Below, piece after piece: positions 9,173-22,218 of a stretch of DNA of 64,000 nucleotides. The translations under genes and the position numbers were made by a program. This DNA is from Smallanthus sonchifolius (lineage: Eukaryota > Streptophyta > Magnoliopsida > Asterales > Asteraceae): the NCBI GenBank assembly GCA_023525975.1, contig CM042018.1, positions 75,771,001 to 75,835,000 on the forward strand. Reading direction: 5' to 3'. Numbering within the stretch: the first letter of the stretch is position 1; each line of letters starts with the position of its first letter. The notes below the pieces were generated by a model that saw nothing but the letters and a program-made list of their open reading frames with translations, ran no database searches and was not told where the DNA came from.

Positions 9173-11615
9173 TAAACAATTCAAGTCTTCTCAACAACTG
9201 TGGGAAGTATTATAGAAAAGATGTGAAGGTAGTTTGGATGTAAAGAAGAGTAGAAAAGAGTTACTGAAGAAGCAATTCTTGGTCTTCAAACATTTTTAAA
9301 ATGAATCCTTGGATGATCTTGCTAACAGATTCTATCATCTGCTTAGTGAACTGTCGAGTGCTTCTGTGGTGTATGAGACTGAAGAAATTAATGATAAGTT
9401 CTTGGAGGCATTACCATCAAAATTTGATATGTATATGGTTTTGATAAAAGAAAATATCAAGTACAAAACCATGTCTCTTGAAGAAGTTCTTGGGAAGATT
9501 CAATCGCATGACCTGAATATGAAGAAGAAGGAGATTAACATGGAGCATATCCAGGATCCTTCAATGTATTTTGCCAAGACTTTTGGTAAATTTGGTACAG
9601 GAGTTGCATTTTTTTCTGGCGATGCTCAAGATTCTTCTAATGATCAGTGTTTTGGAGTTCCAATTCATTCTGGTCATTCTAGTCATTCTGGATTTTCTGC
9701 GACAACAGGTTCTACATCTTCTGGATCTCATATAAATCAAAAGGTTGCTGATTATTATCTAGCTATGTTTTCCTCATTCATGGATTCGTATGAGAATTTT
9801 ATTGGAAGGAAAATTCATGATCCTGAGGTTATTGAAGAAGATTTCAGACAGATTGACCCTGTTGATATGGAAGAAATGAATATCCAATGGAATATGGCTA
9901 TGTTGATGCGTCAAGCAAAGGATTTCTTGAAGAAAACTGGCAGAAAGTATATTGGGTCTAATAGTCGATCACGCATGGGATTTGATAAAACCAAAGTGCG
10001 TTGTCATAACTGTCAAGAGTATGGTTACTTTGCTAAAGAGTGTGTGAAGAAAAAGGTTGAGTTTGATTCTCAGAAGAAGCAGAATAATTTTCAGAATAAT
10101 CGTAATCAATCACATGGTTCATCTGGAAATTCAAATCTTGCATCTGCATCATCGGCGTTGGTTGCTCAGAACGATGAAAACTATGACTGGGGTATTCATC
10201 TGGAAGATTTAGTGCGTGCTGTAAGTCAAGCCTTTGTAGCAGAAATTCATTCTGAAAAATCAGAAAAGGTGATTGATGATGACAGTTCGAGTGATAGTTC
10301 GAGTGATGGTGAAAGTGTGCAGATTGTTGATGAAGAAATATAACAAGTGCAGAATATTGATTCTGATGTTGCATCAGGTGTTGCTGAAGATGATATTGTT
10401 CTAAAACAAAATGCTTCAGATGGTGCTGATTCAGAGAATATTCCCATTGCCAATTCATGGCAGACATGTCTGATCCGTCAAAGGTAAAAGACTCTGTTTG
10501 TCATATTTACTGTTCTAACTGCATTACTGTAAAAGATATATTGCAAAAGGTCATGGATGATAATACAAACTTGATTTGTGATATGAAATCGATGCATTCA
10601 GTTAATCAGAAACTGAAAGATAATGATAAATTGTGCATCGATAGAATTGAGTCTTTGAAAAGAGACTTAAATTCTCTGGGGTTAAAATATAAAGAACAAG
10701 CTTATCATCTGGATATGGCTTATGCTGAGATAGAAAAACGAAATGAAGTTGTTGCTCAAAAGAATAAAGAAATTTCTGACAAAGAGTCTGAAGTGATCAA
10801 ACTTCATAGAAAAATGGAAAAGTTTGAAAATTCGTCGGTTGTTTTGGATTATTTTGATTCAAATGCTGATCCTACTAAGCTGGTTGCTGGTATTGGATTT
10901 GTTCCTCCTCCATTTAATGCAAATTATGTGGTTGAACCTGAAATCATACATGAAGAGGAAATAGATCCAAAAACAGTGTTGAAAGTCAATCCTATAACTG
11001 GTGAGGATATGTTTTATGAGTCTGATTCTGAGGATGAGGTGTTTGATGGAAATAAGGTTGAAGGTATTCCAAAAGAGGTGAAAATTGATGAACCAACAGT
11101 TGTAAAAACTGTTATCCGTGATAGATGCATTCTGACTGAACCTGATGAGGTGAAAGTTGTTACACCTAAGCTTTCCCCAATTTTACAGTCAAGTGGTTTT
11201 GTCTCTACTGGTCATCAAAATGTGCATTCATCAAAGGTGCCTACACAAGTTTATGTTCCAAATAAGTCAGTAAACTGTTCTGGAAAATCTTCTGAAGCTT
11301 ATTCCTCTGATGGCTCCTCAAACTCAAAGAACATTTCTTATTTCAGAACTTATAAAGAGAGAAGAGTTTTTTTTTATTGTAACGAGGCTGGTCACATTCT
11401 AGTCAATTGTCCTTATAAGAACCAGGGCAAATTAAAGACTGTTCCTTCACAACCAAAAGTGGTGGGATTCTGAAAAGAACAGATGAGGGAAAGTCATCGT
11501 TTAGTTTGGAGAAAAATATATCCTGTCGATCTTTTTTTAAATCCTCTGGATTTAAATAGTAGGATAAAATGAATTCTAAATCATTTGTTTGTCAAGAGAA
11601 ACTTGAGATTCCTCA
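9173..11615 (+). pseudogene. gag: Copia gag of C1, N-terminus deleted, frameshifted
   Basis: Homologous over its length to the C3 gag (60764-63776). The first roughly 95 codons are missing: the leader jumps at 9172 into the segment FKQFKSSQQLWE. The UBN2/Gag capsid region follows (LANRFYHLLSEL, EALPSKFDMY), then a CCHC knuckle at about 10000-10040 (CHNCQEYGYFAKEC), an acidic Ser-rich stretch, a coiled coil (10600-10830) and a second knuckle near 11370 (CNEAGHILVNC). Defects are a TAA at 10341, a small deletion with frameshift near 10450 and another frameshift near 11470. The A LTR truncates it at 11615, where C3 continues into the gag C-terminus and pol. Confidence 0.85.
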
Positions 11616-11893
11616 TGTAACATTCCTGATTTTCCGACCCTATTTTAATTTATTTTAACTAATAAAATAACAACACGATATTGAATCATATACTTGTTCA
11701 AACCTACACCTCATTAATCGTTAGCCGATCGTATTCAATTCAAATATTTAGAATTCATAATCATGTGGTAACACCTCTTAGAGTCAATCAAGTTAGTAAT
11801 CCCGTTAGGTGTTCTGTTAAATCCCAACCAAGATAATTCTGTCAAAGCTGAAGTTGCAACAGCTGATATTGTAAATAACCAGAAACCCTAGTA

Positions 11894-11969
11894 GGCACGG
11901 TCGCGCCTCGTCTGGCATGGTCGCGCATCCTCTTGGCACGGTCGCGCCTCCTATAGGCACGGTCGCGCC
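11894..11969 (+). repeat. Near-palindrome array 1 in the 5' LTR of A
   Basis: Four copies of GGCACGGTCGCGCC or close variants with about 20-bp spacing, at the same LTR position as 3371-3466. Confidence 0.88.
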
Positions 11970-12571
11970 TCACATCAGTTGAAACATAAATACAGCCTTT
12001 AAACGTAAAATCGTTCAAATTCGTAACCGTTTCTCACATTAACAAACCCAGTTAAAGGTTTTAATCATTTTATTTACGACACATAAACCCAATTGATCGA
12101 TTCAAATTATAACCGTCAAAACCCTTCATGTGGCCATCGATTTCAAGATTTTGGTTGCAATCCTCTCAAACAAACTACACAAATACATCATTCGATCCTC
12201 CCTAAACCTCCAGAACACATTGAGTTAGCCGAAGTTGCAGCAGAAAGCGCCGGAGATCAAACCGTTGTCGCCGGAACTCGTTTCTACCGAACGCTATCAA
12301 TATATCATTCTTCCGGGTAATTGAAACCTCCAACATCTTAGTTTTAGTCTATAGATCAAAAGCCCCAACATAAATTGGGCTTACAATAACGAATGTAACA
12401 TGAACCCGAATATACAGTTCATTCTAAAACGATTTAATCAAATCCTACTATAGACATGTTTTAAATGCAATTAAACTATACCAATAGACTAGTAATCACC
12501 TAATGGATGAAATCCCTAAGGTTTCCAGTATTGATATCATAAGAATTAGACAATTCGTCTCTGTTTTGGAT

Positions 12572-12830
12572 CAGGCACGGTCGCGCTAGTCTTCTAGCGC
12601 GGTCGTGCTCCATGAAGACACGGTCGCACGTCTCCAAGCGCGGTAGTGCCTCAACCTCTGACCCGATCGTGCCTCTTGGCTAGACCTGGTCATGCCTGGC
12701 CCAGGCACGGTTGTGCCTAGTGAGCAGCATTGTTGTGTCTTCTGTTTGATCAACATGGTCGCACCCTTGCCAACGCGGTCGCGCCCGTGGTCCTTGCACG
12801 ATCGTGCCTTGCCACGGGCACGGTCGTGTG
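12572..12830 (+). repeat. Near-palindrome array 2 in the 5' LTR of A
   Basis: About 12 copies of the motif family (GCACGGTCGCGC, GCGCGGTCGTGC, GCACGATCGTGCC, GGCACGGTCGTG). Longer than its counterpart at 4074-4245, so unit number varies between copies. Confidence 0.85.
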
Positions 12831-14246
12831 TGTGAGAAAATCTTGTCAGAATGCTTAATTTTATATTTTTAAAAACAATAAGTATTTCAAATTAATTTTT
12901 AAATAAAAATAATTAATTTTATAAAGATTTGGATTAACTTTATTTAAAAGATCCAAATTCTTATTTCTAAATAAATAGAAGTTAATTATTATAACCAAAA
13001 AAATTAAATTTATATTTATTATTAAACTCTACACATAAATATTAGTTACACAACTTATTTACTCATCTTTATAAAAATAGCGTAAAGATTATTTATTAAA
13101 TTTATATTTAATATAATACACCCACTATATTTTTATAACTAAATGAATAAGTTACATACATTTATAAATAAATAAATAAAGTAATAATTATTTATTTAAT
13201 TTATATTTAAACAAAATTGGTTATTTAGGCCACACTTAAATAAACAGAATAATTAATTTGTAACTAGAATAATTAAATAATAATTATTTGATTTAATTAT
13301 TCAAATCCAAAACCTAATTTAAAAACATTTTAAACCATTCATTTCAAATTGCTTCCATTTTATTCAACACCTACACAACCTTTTTTTCATAATTCGTCAC
13401 GAACTCATTATATAATTCCTTATACTCATATCCATTGAAACCCTAGACTTTGAGTTAGACATTTTATTAATTCATGTTCACACGCAATACACTTTAGGTT
13501 AACGTTGTGCGTTACAAGGATCACGATACTACCTAGTCTCTCTTGTCAGCTACACCTTTGAATCATGTGAGTATTACATAGCCCCTTTTACTCTTTTACA
13601 CTTTTTGGGGTGGAACATGAACATTATACAATACTATTGTTTACATTTACACAAACAACACAAATACAAATCCTCTTTACATTCATGTGTGCAATTTGAG
13701 CTTTATGCCTGAGTGCTAGTTGTGCTAACTTTTGTGTGCGATTTATGTGCAATCATTAACTATTCAAGCCGACGGTAAACAACGATAGATCTATTGAGTC
13801 TGAAAAACCCACCCAGATTGGGGTGATTGTTACCGACAACACAATTTTGCATGCTAGTTACAAAGGTTTGATTGTACTTGGTTACACAATAGTTGCTCTC
13901 CATAAATGCCTTATTTTATCATGTTATGTAAGGATTTGTTTATTTACAATCTATATGCTATATATATACAAACCTGTGTAAGCTCACCAACTTTTTAGTT
14001 GACATTATTTTATACATGTTTCAGGTGCTATCATATGAGTTTGATCAAGACATGTTACACATAGGCTTTGGACTTAGTTAATTTTAATTCGAAAAAAAAT
14101 TGTATTTCATTATGTACTTTGGAATTGATTCATGTTTGTTTGAATGGAAATGGATTTAATATATTACAATTTAGTCAACCTTGAGCTCACGAACAGTCTA
14201 CATGTCCCACCCCGACGATTCCGCCGTCGGTTGGGGTGTGACAGAT

Positions 14247-14251
14247 TCGTA
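14247..14251 (+). repeat. Target-site duplication of B, left copy
   Basis: TCGTA immediately precedes the B LTR and is repeated at 24961-24965. Removing B restores GATTCGTATCAGAGCC, a slightly altered primer-binding site of element A. Confidence 0.9.
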
Positions 14252-16995
14252 TGTAATCCCCAGGAAATTCCGGCTTTATTTTAACTACTCCGACACTTGT
14301 AATTCCAGTATTTGGTGATTTGCATTTATGAAATTGTCCCATTTGCCCACTAAATTTCATAAGTATTTATACATACAATGCAATTATTTCAAATCCTAAA
14401 GTAATAAATATTTATGTAAGGTATTATGTAAATAATAATTGTTACCCCTCTTTTATATAAATATATATATACAAACTAAGTTATTTTCTAAACCTAGATA
14501 TACATATAAACAATTTATAAAAAGTAAATCAGGGTTTATGTGTCTCAATCAAAATTAATCTTATTTAGTAAATTACATTTTGAATTATTTATTTATAACC
14601 TTTAATTATATCTAAATGATTTATTTGATTTTATAAAAAAAAAATTCTAGATTAAATGATTGCATGACATATAAATGTCCGGGGTTGAAAATGTGATTTT
14701 TGAAACCTCAATTCCAATTAAAAATAAGTTACATACATAAAATAATAAAGCCTTAAAAACCCAAGGACCTGTTTGGCCAAACCCTGAAACTTCAGGGGCA
14801 TGGTTGCAACATCCGGGTGAAACCCCCTTCCCCTTCTGATCGTGAGTTCGAATCCCCCGACACACCGGTTTTGAGACCACCGATTGCAAACTCGATCTTT
14901 AACCCATTTTCGTGCAAAATCATAACCGGCATAACGTTGGGGACATCCAAACGATTCGTCCCTCAGAATCAATTGAGAAGTTATGAACTAATCAATCACA
15001 AACTCGTAACCAAAACCCCATTGATACTCATTTACTCGATCGACCCATCCCCATATGAATTGTGTATAAATTGGCACTCCCCGTCATTTGCTACATCCAT
15101 TGCAAGCTTCCCATACCTAAATCACGTCTGAAATCACCCCGGTCTTACCCAGATAAGTCGACGAACACGAAGTCGCTCCTCTCAGTCGTTCTTCCCCAAT
15201 TCGTGTTCATTTCAGGTAAAATTTGAACCATTGTGTTCGTTTCAATCCCACTAACAAAAGCCCCATGAATCCAGGTTCAATCGATGGCCAATCAGGTGGA
15301 TTATAGGGCTAGGGTTCGTCGGAGTAATTTGGGGACGAAGGGACATCGGGTATTGCTTATCAAAACCAAACGGAACGACCATTGGACAAGGCACTATGCC
15401 CTGGTCCAGTGGTTAGCGCGTGGTATGACCCGGAAACCGCCCGCAGGCGCAGGTTCGAGTCCCTGGGGGGCCGGATCTTGCTCTTTTTTTTCACTTTAAA
15501 CCCTTTAGATACATTTTTGACATATAAACTTTTCTAGTTAATTTTATTATGTTAAAACCTTTGTAAATTCTAAATAAACGATATAAATAATTGTTTAGAC
15601 TAATCTAATTTTGTTATTTATATTATTCCACAAATTCTATTTATATGTTTAAATAGTATTAAGCTTTTTTAAAGTTATTATTATTGATTGATAAAGAATA
15701 TTCATTTAAGTACTCTTAACTTTATAAACACATACGTAATTATTATAGATAATTATTTTATAAAGTGCAATTAATTTTATGTAAAGGATACTTAGTGTCT
15801 TGAAAATTATTTAAAATGAATTATTAGATTATCTAACCATTTCTACCATTTTTGTTTAAATGAATTAATTACCTATTATTTATTAATAATTTAATTAAAA
15901 TTATTCTGGTGAAACTTATTAAACATTTTTCCACTTTATAAATTTATTGTTCCAAGTATATTATTTTTCATACCACATTATGTGTGTTTAATATTCATAC
16001 GCAATATTAATTAAAACCTTTTTCACATTAAGAGTTTTTAATTTATAAATAAAGGTGAATGAAACCAAAATCATTTTTCTTAACTTTTTAAATACATATG
16101 TTTCCCTACCAAGAAACTACACAAGCCCTATGTCCGGTCCCGAATCCCCATACGTCCCAATGTCTCCTAAATACCATTTAGACGTATATTGAAATTAGGT
16201 TACTATTACACGTGTAGGTTTGAGGTGAGAGTTCCTTGCGAGACCTAACAATCTTTACCAGTTCATACATTCCTAGCTTTGATTCAAGTGAGTTCATAGC
16301 CCCCTTTCTCTTTACTATTGTTTACAAATACTCGGGGTGGAACATGTTTACTTACCATGCTTACCAAATTTAATACCATCGTTCTCATGCTATTCACTAT
16401 GTGCTTTATGTCTTAAACTACCTGGTGACCATTACATGTGTTCATGCTAGTACATTCATTAACCTGCTACCCAGGCCTAAGGTAGTACCTAACATGATCA
16501 TTTATAGGGGAATCCGATTCCAGTTAACACGAACCTTAGCGGGTTTTGTGTGTACCATATTACTATTTTTCCAAAACACAATCAGTGGGATTGTACTTAC
16601 CAGTTTTACATTTACTACGGATTGAATTGTACGCTTGGAACTTTGTATGTTTTCACATTTATGCCATAGTTACGCTTTGAACAGTATTGAATTACAAACA
16701 CTTTTTACTTAACCTTTGTTAGTGTCAAAACCTATGTTACTCACCAACTACTTGTAGTTGACATTTACTCACATGTTTCAAGTGCACAAATTTGAGGACC
16801 CTACCTGCTCATCTAGGACTTGGACCTAGATTAATTTAAATTATGTTATGTTTTGAACGTTTCGTTTCCATTTTCTATGTAACGGATGATTTTAAGTGGA
16901 TGAATAAATATTGTCATTTAATAATAGATGATCATGTGCTTATGAACAACCGCGTCAGCCCCAACGTTTAATCCGCCGTCGGTCGGGGTGTGACA
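14252..16995 (+). repeat. 5' LTR of B (2744 bp)
   Basis: TGTAATCCCCAGG to GTCGGGGTGTGACA. It contains a Pol III-type promoter-like segment (15402-15491) and an upstream B-box-like AGTTCGAATCC near 14844. Its 3' third shares GGGGTGGAACATG and CTCACCAACT...AGTTGAC with the A LTR. Confidence 0.95.
15402..15491 (+). promoter_or_regulatory. tRNA-like Pol III A box / B box / T-run inside the B LTR
   Basis: A box TGGTCCAGTGG at 15402-15412 and B box GGTTCGAGTCC at 15452-15462 both match their consensus. They start 50 bp apart and a T8 run at 15484-15491 could terminate Pol III. The acceptor and T stems do not pair well, so this is a tRNA-derived (SINE-head-like) segment, not a functional tRNA gene. 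The 3' LTR copy keeps both boxes. Confidence 0.6.
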
Positions 16996-16998
16996 GAT

Positions 16999-17010
16999 TG
17001 GTATCAGAGC
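16999..17010 (+). other. Primer-binding site of B
   Basis: TGGTATCAGAGC, complementary to the 3' end of initiator tRNA-Met, three bases after the LTR. Confidence 0.92.
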
Positions 17011-17605
17011 CATGGTTATAGGGAATTAGGTTATTAGACACATGACCTGGACTATAACCTAGGAGTCCCAAACATGAGTTTAACTCGTGTCTTTTATTAG
17101 GAACTCCACACTATCTTTACTATGCATGCTTACCTACATCTATCTATTTTTGATTACCTGATACAACTCCATGAACTACGACATTCAAGAGTCTACATGA
17201 AACTTTTTTGAACTACTTGAACTACATGAAACTTACACATTAGACTTAATAGTCTAATCCGAATGAAACTCTCGTCAAAGGTACATAAGTTCTAACTAAT
17301 GAATGAGAACTTGTGCAATCCGGAAGGGTGGATGCCTGTATTCTAGGAGTTCTGTCTAGGAAAGCATCTTGTATAAATCCAAATCAACCGATGGACCAGT
17401 TATGCTTTCCTGGGAATTCTTGGGATGAGTGTCCACTTATAGGCTAAAGCATGACTTCTCAAGCATTAGAAAGACTTAAAGTACTTTGATAAGTCAATGT
17501 GCCCATTAGGGTACCATGTATGCTTCATCTAACATCTCATGATTAAATTGCAAATTCTTATTCATGATTCACATCTTATGAACTTCCTATTCCCCCATTT
17601 GTAGA
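17011..17605 (+). other. Untranslated leader of B
   Basis: About 600 bp without an ORF. Its first part (CATGGTTATAGGGAA, GGTTATTAGACAC) and the later GGGAATTCT...CACTTATAGG segment recur in the leaders of A (24966 onward) and A' (start of window), linking the two families. Confidence 0.75.
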
Positions 17606-20600
17606 ATGCCTCCTTGTCATGAGCGTAGGCACAACCTTACCGATAGGATCATCCAGCAAATGGCTACGATCCTACCAACTATGGTCAACCAACTGAACCA
17701 GAATACTGCACCAAGGGATCCCATGTGTACATTCAAACACTTCAAATCCTGCAACCCCACCAAGTTCTACGGGAACGAAGGAGCTACTGGACTTCTCCAA
17801 TGGTTTGAAAGCATTAAGGGAACTTTCATCAATGCTGACTGTCCTGAAAACCTAAAGGTTCGTTATGCTACTAGTGTCTTCCAGAAAAGGGCACTCACAT
17901 GGTGGAATGGGGAAAAACGTAACCGTGGGATAGAGATTTCACTAGCCTTGCCTTGGGTTGATGTGAAGACACTCATGACAGATGAGTTTTGCCCCCGTAA
18001 TGAGGTCAAGAAACTAGAAGCTGAATTCTGGGATCTCAAACAAGACAGTGGTGAAAGCCTTGCCTATACCACCCGCTTTCATGAGCTTAGCCTACTAGTG
18101 CCCCATATGGTCACTCCTCTCTCTCGAGCCATTGAGAAGTACATCAATGGTCTGCCCAAGCAAATTCAGGACACTGTTTTGGGTAGTAACCCAACCACTC
18201 TCGAGGAAGCCATCCGTCTTGCAGCAACCCTGTCAGACAATCATGTTAAGGCAGGGACTCTATCTAAAAATGGTGCCAAGAAGACCCTTGAGAAAGCCAC
18301 CACTGAACCCACCAAGGAAACCAAAGCTGAGTCCTCCTTCAATGGCAAAAAGAGGAAAGGCAGGAACTTCGCCATTATCACACCTGCTACTCCTTTAGCC
18401 CAAGTAGCCCCTACTGCCTTCAACCCCAACAAGAAGCCTTATGTGGGGACTCTACCTCTATGCAACACCTGCCAGCTCCATCATACTACCTACATGCCAT
18501 GCCGTCTATGTACCAATTGTGGACGATCTGGGCATACGGCTAACATCTGCCGTACTGCTCCCCGAGCCTACCAAGCTACTCAAATTGCTGTTCCTATTCC
18601 TGCTGCTTTCGCTCAGGGTTGTGCGTGTTACGAGTGTGCAGACCCAAATCATCTCAGGAACCGTTGCCCTAGGTTGGTCATTGTGAACCAAGCCAACATG
18701 AATCAAGGCAACATGATACAGGGGAACGGGAACCAAGGTAACATGATTCAGGGAAACAGGAACCAGGGGAATATGAATCGGGGAAATATGAATCAGGGGA
18801 ATGCAAACCCCGTAGCTCGAGGACGTGCCTTCAACATCAATGCCAATGAGGCACAAGCCAACAACGATGTGGTGAACGGTACGTACCCAATTAATCACCA
18901 ATATGCTTCTATCCTATTTGATACTGGTTCCGATAAGAGTTTTGTGTCCCTTGAATTTGAACCACAACTCGCTATGAGTCGAGCTAAGCTAGACAAACCC
19001 TTTGATATTTTAGTAGCGGATGGTTATCCTATTTCATGTGACACCATTATCAGAGATTGTACCTTAACCTTGAATGATCATGACTTTTCAATCAATCTTA
19101 TTCCTATGGCTCTCGGAGGTTTCGACATCATAGTAGGCATGGACTGGCTGACCAAGCACCATGCAGAAGTCGTTTGTTTTGACAAGTATATCTGTATCCC
19201 TCTTGAATCGGGTGAAATTTTGAACATCTATGGTGAGAAGTTGTCAAAAGGACTCAAGCTTATGTCTTGCACTACCGCACAGAAGTATTTACGGAAGAAA
19301 TGTGTGGCATTCTTGGCCCATATTGTGGAACGAAAAGTCAAGGATAAGAACCTCCAAGACATTCCTGTAATCAAAGACTTCCCTGAAGTTTTTCCCGAAG
19401 ATTTACCCGGTCTTCCTCCCATACGTCAAGTCGAATTCCGTATTGACCTAGTGCCAGGAGCAAACCCCGTGGCTAAATAACCTTACCGTCTTGCACCATC
19501 AGAGATGCAAGAACTTTCAAGTTAACTCCAAGAACTTTCTGTTAAGGGGTTTATTCGTCCTAGTGTTTCCCCTTGGGGAGCACCTGTTTTATTTGTCAAG
19601 AAGAAGGATGGTTCTTTTCGGATGTGCATCGACTATCGGGAACTCAACAAACTTACCGTGAAGAACCGATACCCACTCTCGAGGATTGATGATCTATTTG
19701 ACCAACTTCAAGGCTCGACTTATTTCTCTAAGATCGATCTTCGTTCCGGTTATCATCAGTTACGAGTCCTCGAATCCGATATCCCCAAAACAGCCTTTCG
19801 TACTAGATATGGCCATTACGAGTTCATGGTTATGCCCTTCGGACTAACCAATGCACCCGCGGTATTTATGGATCTTATGAACCGCGTGTGTAAGCCGTAC
19901 TTGGACAAGTTCGTGATCGTCTTCATTGACGATATCCTCATATATTCAAAATCCAAAGCGGAACACGAAGAACACTTACGTCTGGTTTTAGATCTCTTGA
20001 AAAAGGAGCAATTATAAGCTAAGTTCTCCAAATGTGAATTTTGGCTAAAAGAAGTCCAGTTCTTGGGTCATATAGTCAACGAGAAGGGTATTCACGTGGA
20101 TCCCGCTAAGATTGAGGCGGTGAAGAACTGGCAAGCTCCAAAGACCCCTACCGAAGTCTGCTCATTTTTAGGTTTAGCGGGCTATTATCGTCGTTTCATA
20201 GCAAATTTTTCAAATATCACGGTACCTCTCACAGCCTTAACTCACAAAGGCAAACCCTATGAGTGGGGACCAAAACAAGAGGAAGCCTTCCAAACCCTAA
20301 AACATAAACTGTGTGAGGCTCCTATCCTGACTCTTCTTGATGGAACCGAAGATTTTGTCGTTTACTGTGACGCTTCCCACTTAGGCCTTGGTTGTGTACT
20401 AATGCAGCGAGGCAAAGTGATTGCTTATGCGTCCCGACAACTCAAAATCCATGAGAAGAATTATACGACGCACGATCTTGAGTTGGGTGCGGTCGTATTT
20501 GCTCTTAAAATTTGGAGACATTACCTATATGGTACCAAATGTGAGGTTTACACCGATCACAAGAGTCTCCAACACATTTTCAACCAAAAGGAACTCAACA

Positions 20601-22182
20601 TGAGGCAAAGGCGTTGGGTTGAACTCCTAAATGACTACGACTGTAATATTCGTTATCATTCTGGTAAGGCGAATGTAGTGGCTGATGCTCTTAGCCGTAA
20701 GGAACCTATCAAGATTCACAGCATTCGAATCCAAAATGATATTCAAACTCGCATCCTTGAAGCACAACATCTTTCTGTCACTGAAGGAAACATGTACAAT
20801 GAAATGTCATGTGGTGCTGAACTCCAACTTGAAACCAAACCCGATGGATTACTTTACTTTCTAAATCGTATCTGGATTCCGGACCGTGACAACCTTCATG
20901 CCTTTATCATGAACGAGGCTCACAAGACTCGCTATTCTATGCATCCTGGTGCAGACAAAATGTACATGGATCTCCGTACCCAATACTGGTGGCCTGGTAT
21001 GAAGAAGGACATTGCCCTCTATGTGTACAAATGCGTTACTTGTTTGAAGGTTAAAGCCGAGCACCAGCGTCCATCTGGTTTACTTGAACAACCCGAGATT
21101 CCTGTGTGGAAATGGGAGTGTATTGCCATGGACTTTATAACCAAACTCCCACACACATCACGTGGTCATGATAGCATTTGGGTAATCATCGATCGTCTGA
21201 CAAAATCTGCTCATTTCATACCCATACGTGAAGACTATCGAGTTGAGAAACTAGCTCGAATCTATATTGATGAGATCGTTAGTCGTCAAGGTGTACCTCT
21301 CAACATTATTTCTGATCGTGATGGACGATTCACCTCTCGTTTCTGGCAATCCCTACAATCAGCTTTGGGTACTCAGCTAAATCTTAGTACGGCTTATCAT
21401 CCACAAACTGATGGTCAATCCGAGCGAACGATTCAAACTTTAGAAGATATGCTTAGAGCCTGTGTCATTGACTTCAAGGGAAATTGGGATTTACATCTAC
21501 CCCTAGTCGAGTTCTCGTACAACAACAGCTATCATACGAGTATTAACATGGCTCCTTTTGAAGCACTTTATGGCCGGAAGTGCCGCTCTCCTATCTGTTG
21601 GGCCGAAATTGGTGAATCACAAATCACTGGTCCTGAACTTATTCAAGAGACTTCCGACAAGACAATGTTAATCCGAGACAACCTTCTGGTAGCAAGGAGT
21701 CGGCAAAAGAGTCATGCCGACAAACGTCGAAAACCCTTAGAATTTCAAGTTGGCGATGTGGTTCTTCTCAAGGTATCCCCTTGGAAAGGCGTAGTTCATT
21801 TTGGAAAGAAAGGGAAACTTGCTCCAAGATTTGTAGGTCCGTTTAAAATCCTTGAGCGGATTGGGAAGGTAGCCTACAAATTGGATCTACCTGAAGGACT
21901 CAGCAACGTTCATCCGACATTTCATGTCTCGAACCTAAAAAAAATGCTTAGCTGACGAAAATCTCCACATACCACTTGACGAGGTTCACATTGACGAAAA
22001 AATGCACTTCGTGGAGAAGCCCGTGGAGATCATGGACCGAGAAGTTAAGCAACTCAAGCGAAGCCGAATTCCAATCGTTAAGGTTCGATGGGAATCCAAA
22101 CGTGACCCTGAGTTCACTTGGGAGTGTGAGGATCAAATGAAAGCCAAATACCCACATCTATTTCCAGGACCCTCTTCTTAAT
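17606..22182 (+). pseudogene. gag-pol: Gag-Pol polyprotein of Tekay element B (three stops, one frameshift)
   Basis: Single frame from the ATG at 17606. Gag capsid is at about residues 45-190. Two CCHC-type knuckles follow (CTNCGRSGHTANIC near residue 301, CYECADPNHLRNRC near 341), then an Asn/Gln/Gly/Met repeat (18690-18810). Protease active site FDTGS is near residue 437. RT has FIDDILIYS near 19925, RNase H starts at YCDASHLGLG (about 20364), and integrase has an HHCC zinc region (about 20910-21065) and DDE residues in MDF, SDRDGR and DGQSERT. Stops lie at 19478 (TAA), 19523 (TAA) and 20015 (TAA). An eight-A run at 21937-21944 shifts the frame just before the chromodomain-like tail (FTWECEDQM), which ends at 22182. 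Everything else reads through in one frame. Confidence 0.95.
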
Positions 22183-22208
22183 AAATTTCGGGACGAAATC
22201 TCCTCAAG

Positions 22209-22218
22209 TTGGGGAGAC
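22209..22218 (+). other. Polypurine tract of B
   Basis: TTGGGGAGAC directly before the 3' LTR, preceded by AATTTCGGGACGAAATCTCC, nearly the same as in A and A'. Confidence 0.9.

Larger units (their letters stand above)
8664..11615 (+). mobile_element. Element C1 (Sirevirus-like copia), 5' part
   Basis: LTR, primer-binding site and most of gag of a copia element of the same family as the minus-strand C3 (55556-64000). It is broken at 11615 by the A LTR (TGTAACATTCC). The rest of pol up to the last part of RNase H is missing; the element resumes at 42382. The left boundary is approximate because no second LTR copy is present to define it. Confidence 0.78.
11616..14243 (+). repeat. 5' LTR of A (2628 bp)
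   Basis: TGTAACATTCC to GTTGGGGTGTGACA, homologous to 3092-5368 and 28844-31168. It contains palindrome arrays at 11894-11969 and 12572-12830 and a very AT-rich middle (12850-13330). An ORF at 12093-12320 has no recognisable domain. Confidence 0.92.

Noticed and set aside
14647..14972. Minus-strand ORFs with a RGIRTHDQ peptide
   Set aside because: This peptide is the translated complement of a tRNA-like B box; the ORFs lie within the LTR and appear identically in both LTRs.
15384..15482. Functional tRNA gene
   Set aside because: A and B boxes are perfect but acceptor, T and part of the D stem do not pair; reported as a Pol III-like segment.
16401..16625. 74-codon hydrophobic ORF in the B LTR (also 24366-24590)
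   Set aside because: Within the LTR, no homologous domain, present only because the two LTRs are about 99% identical.
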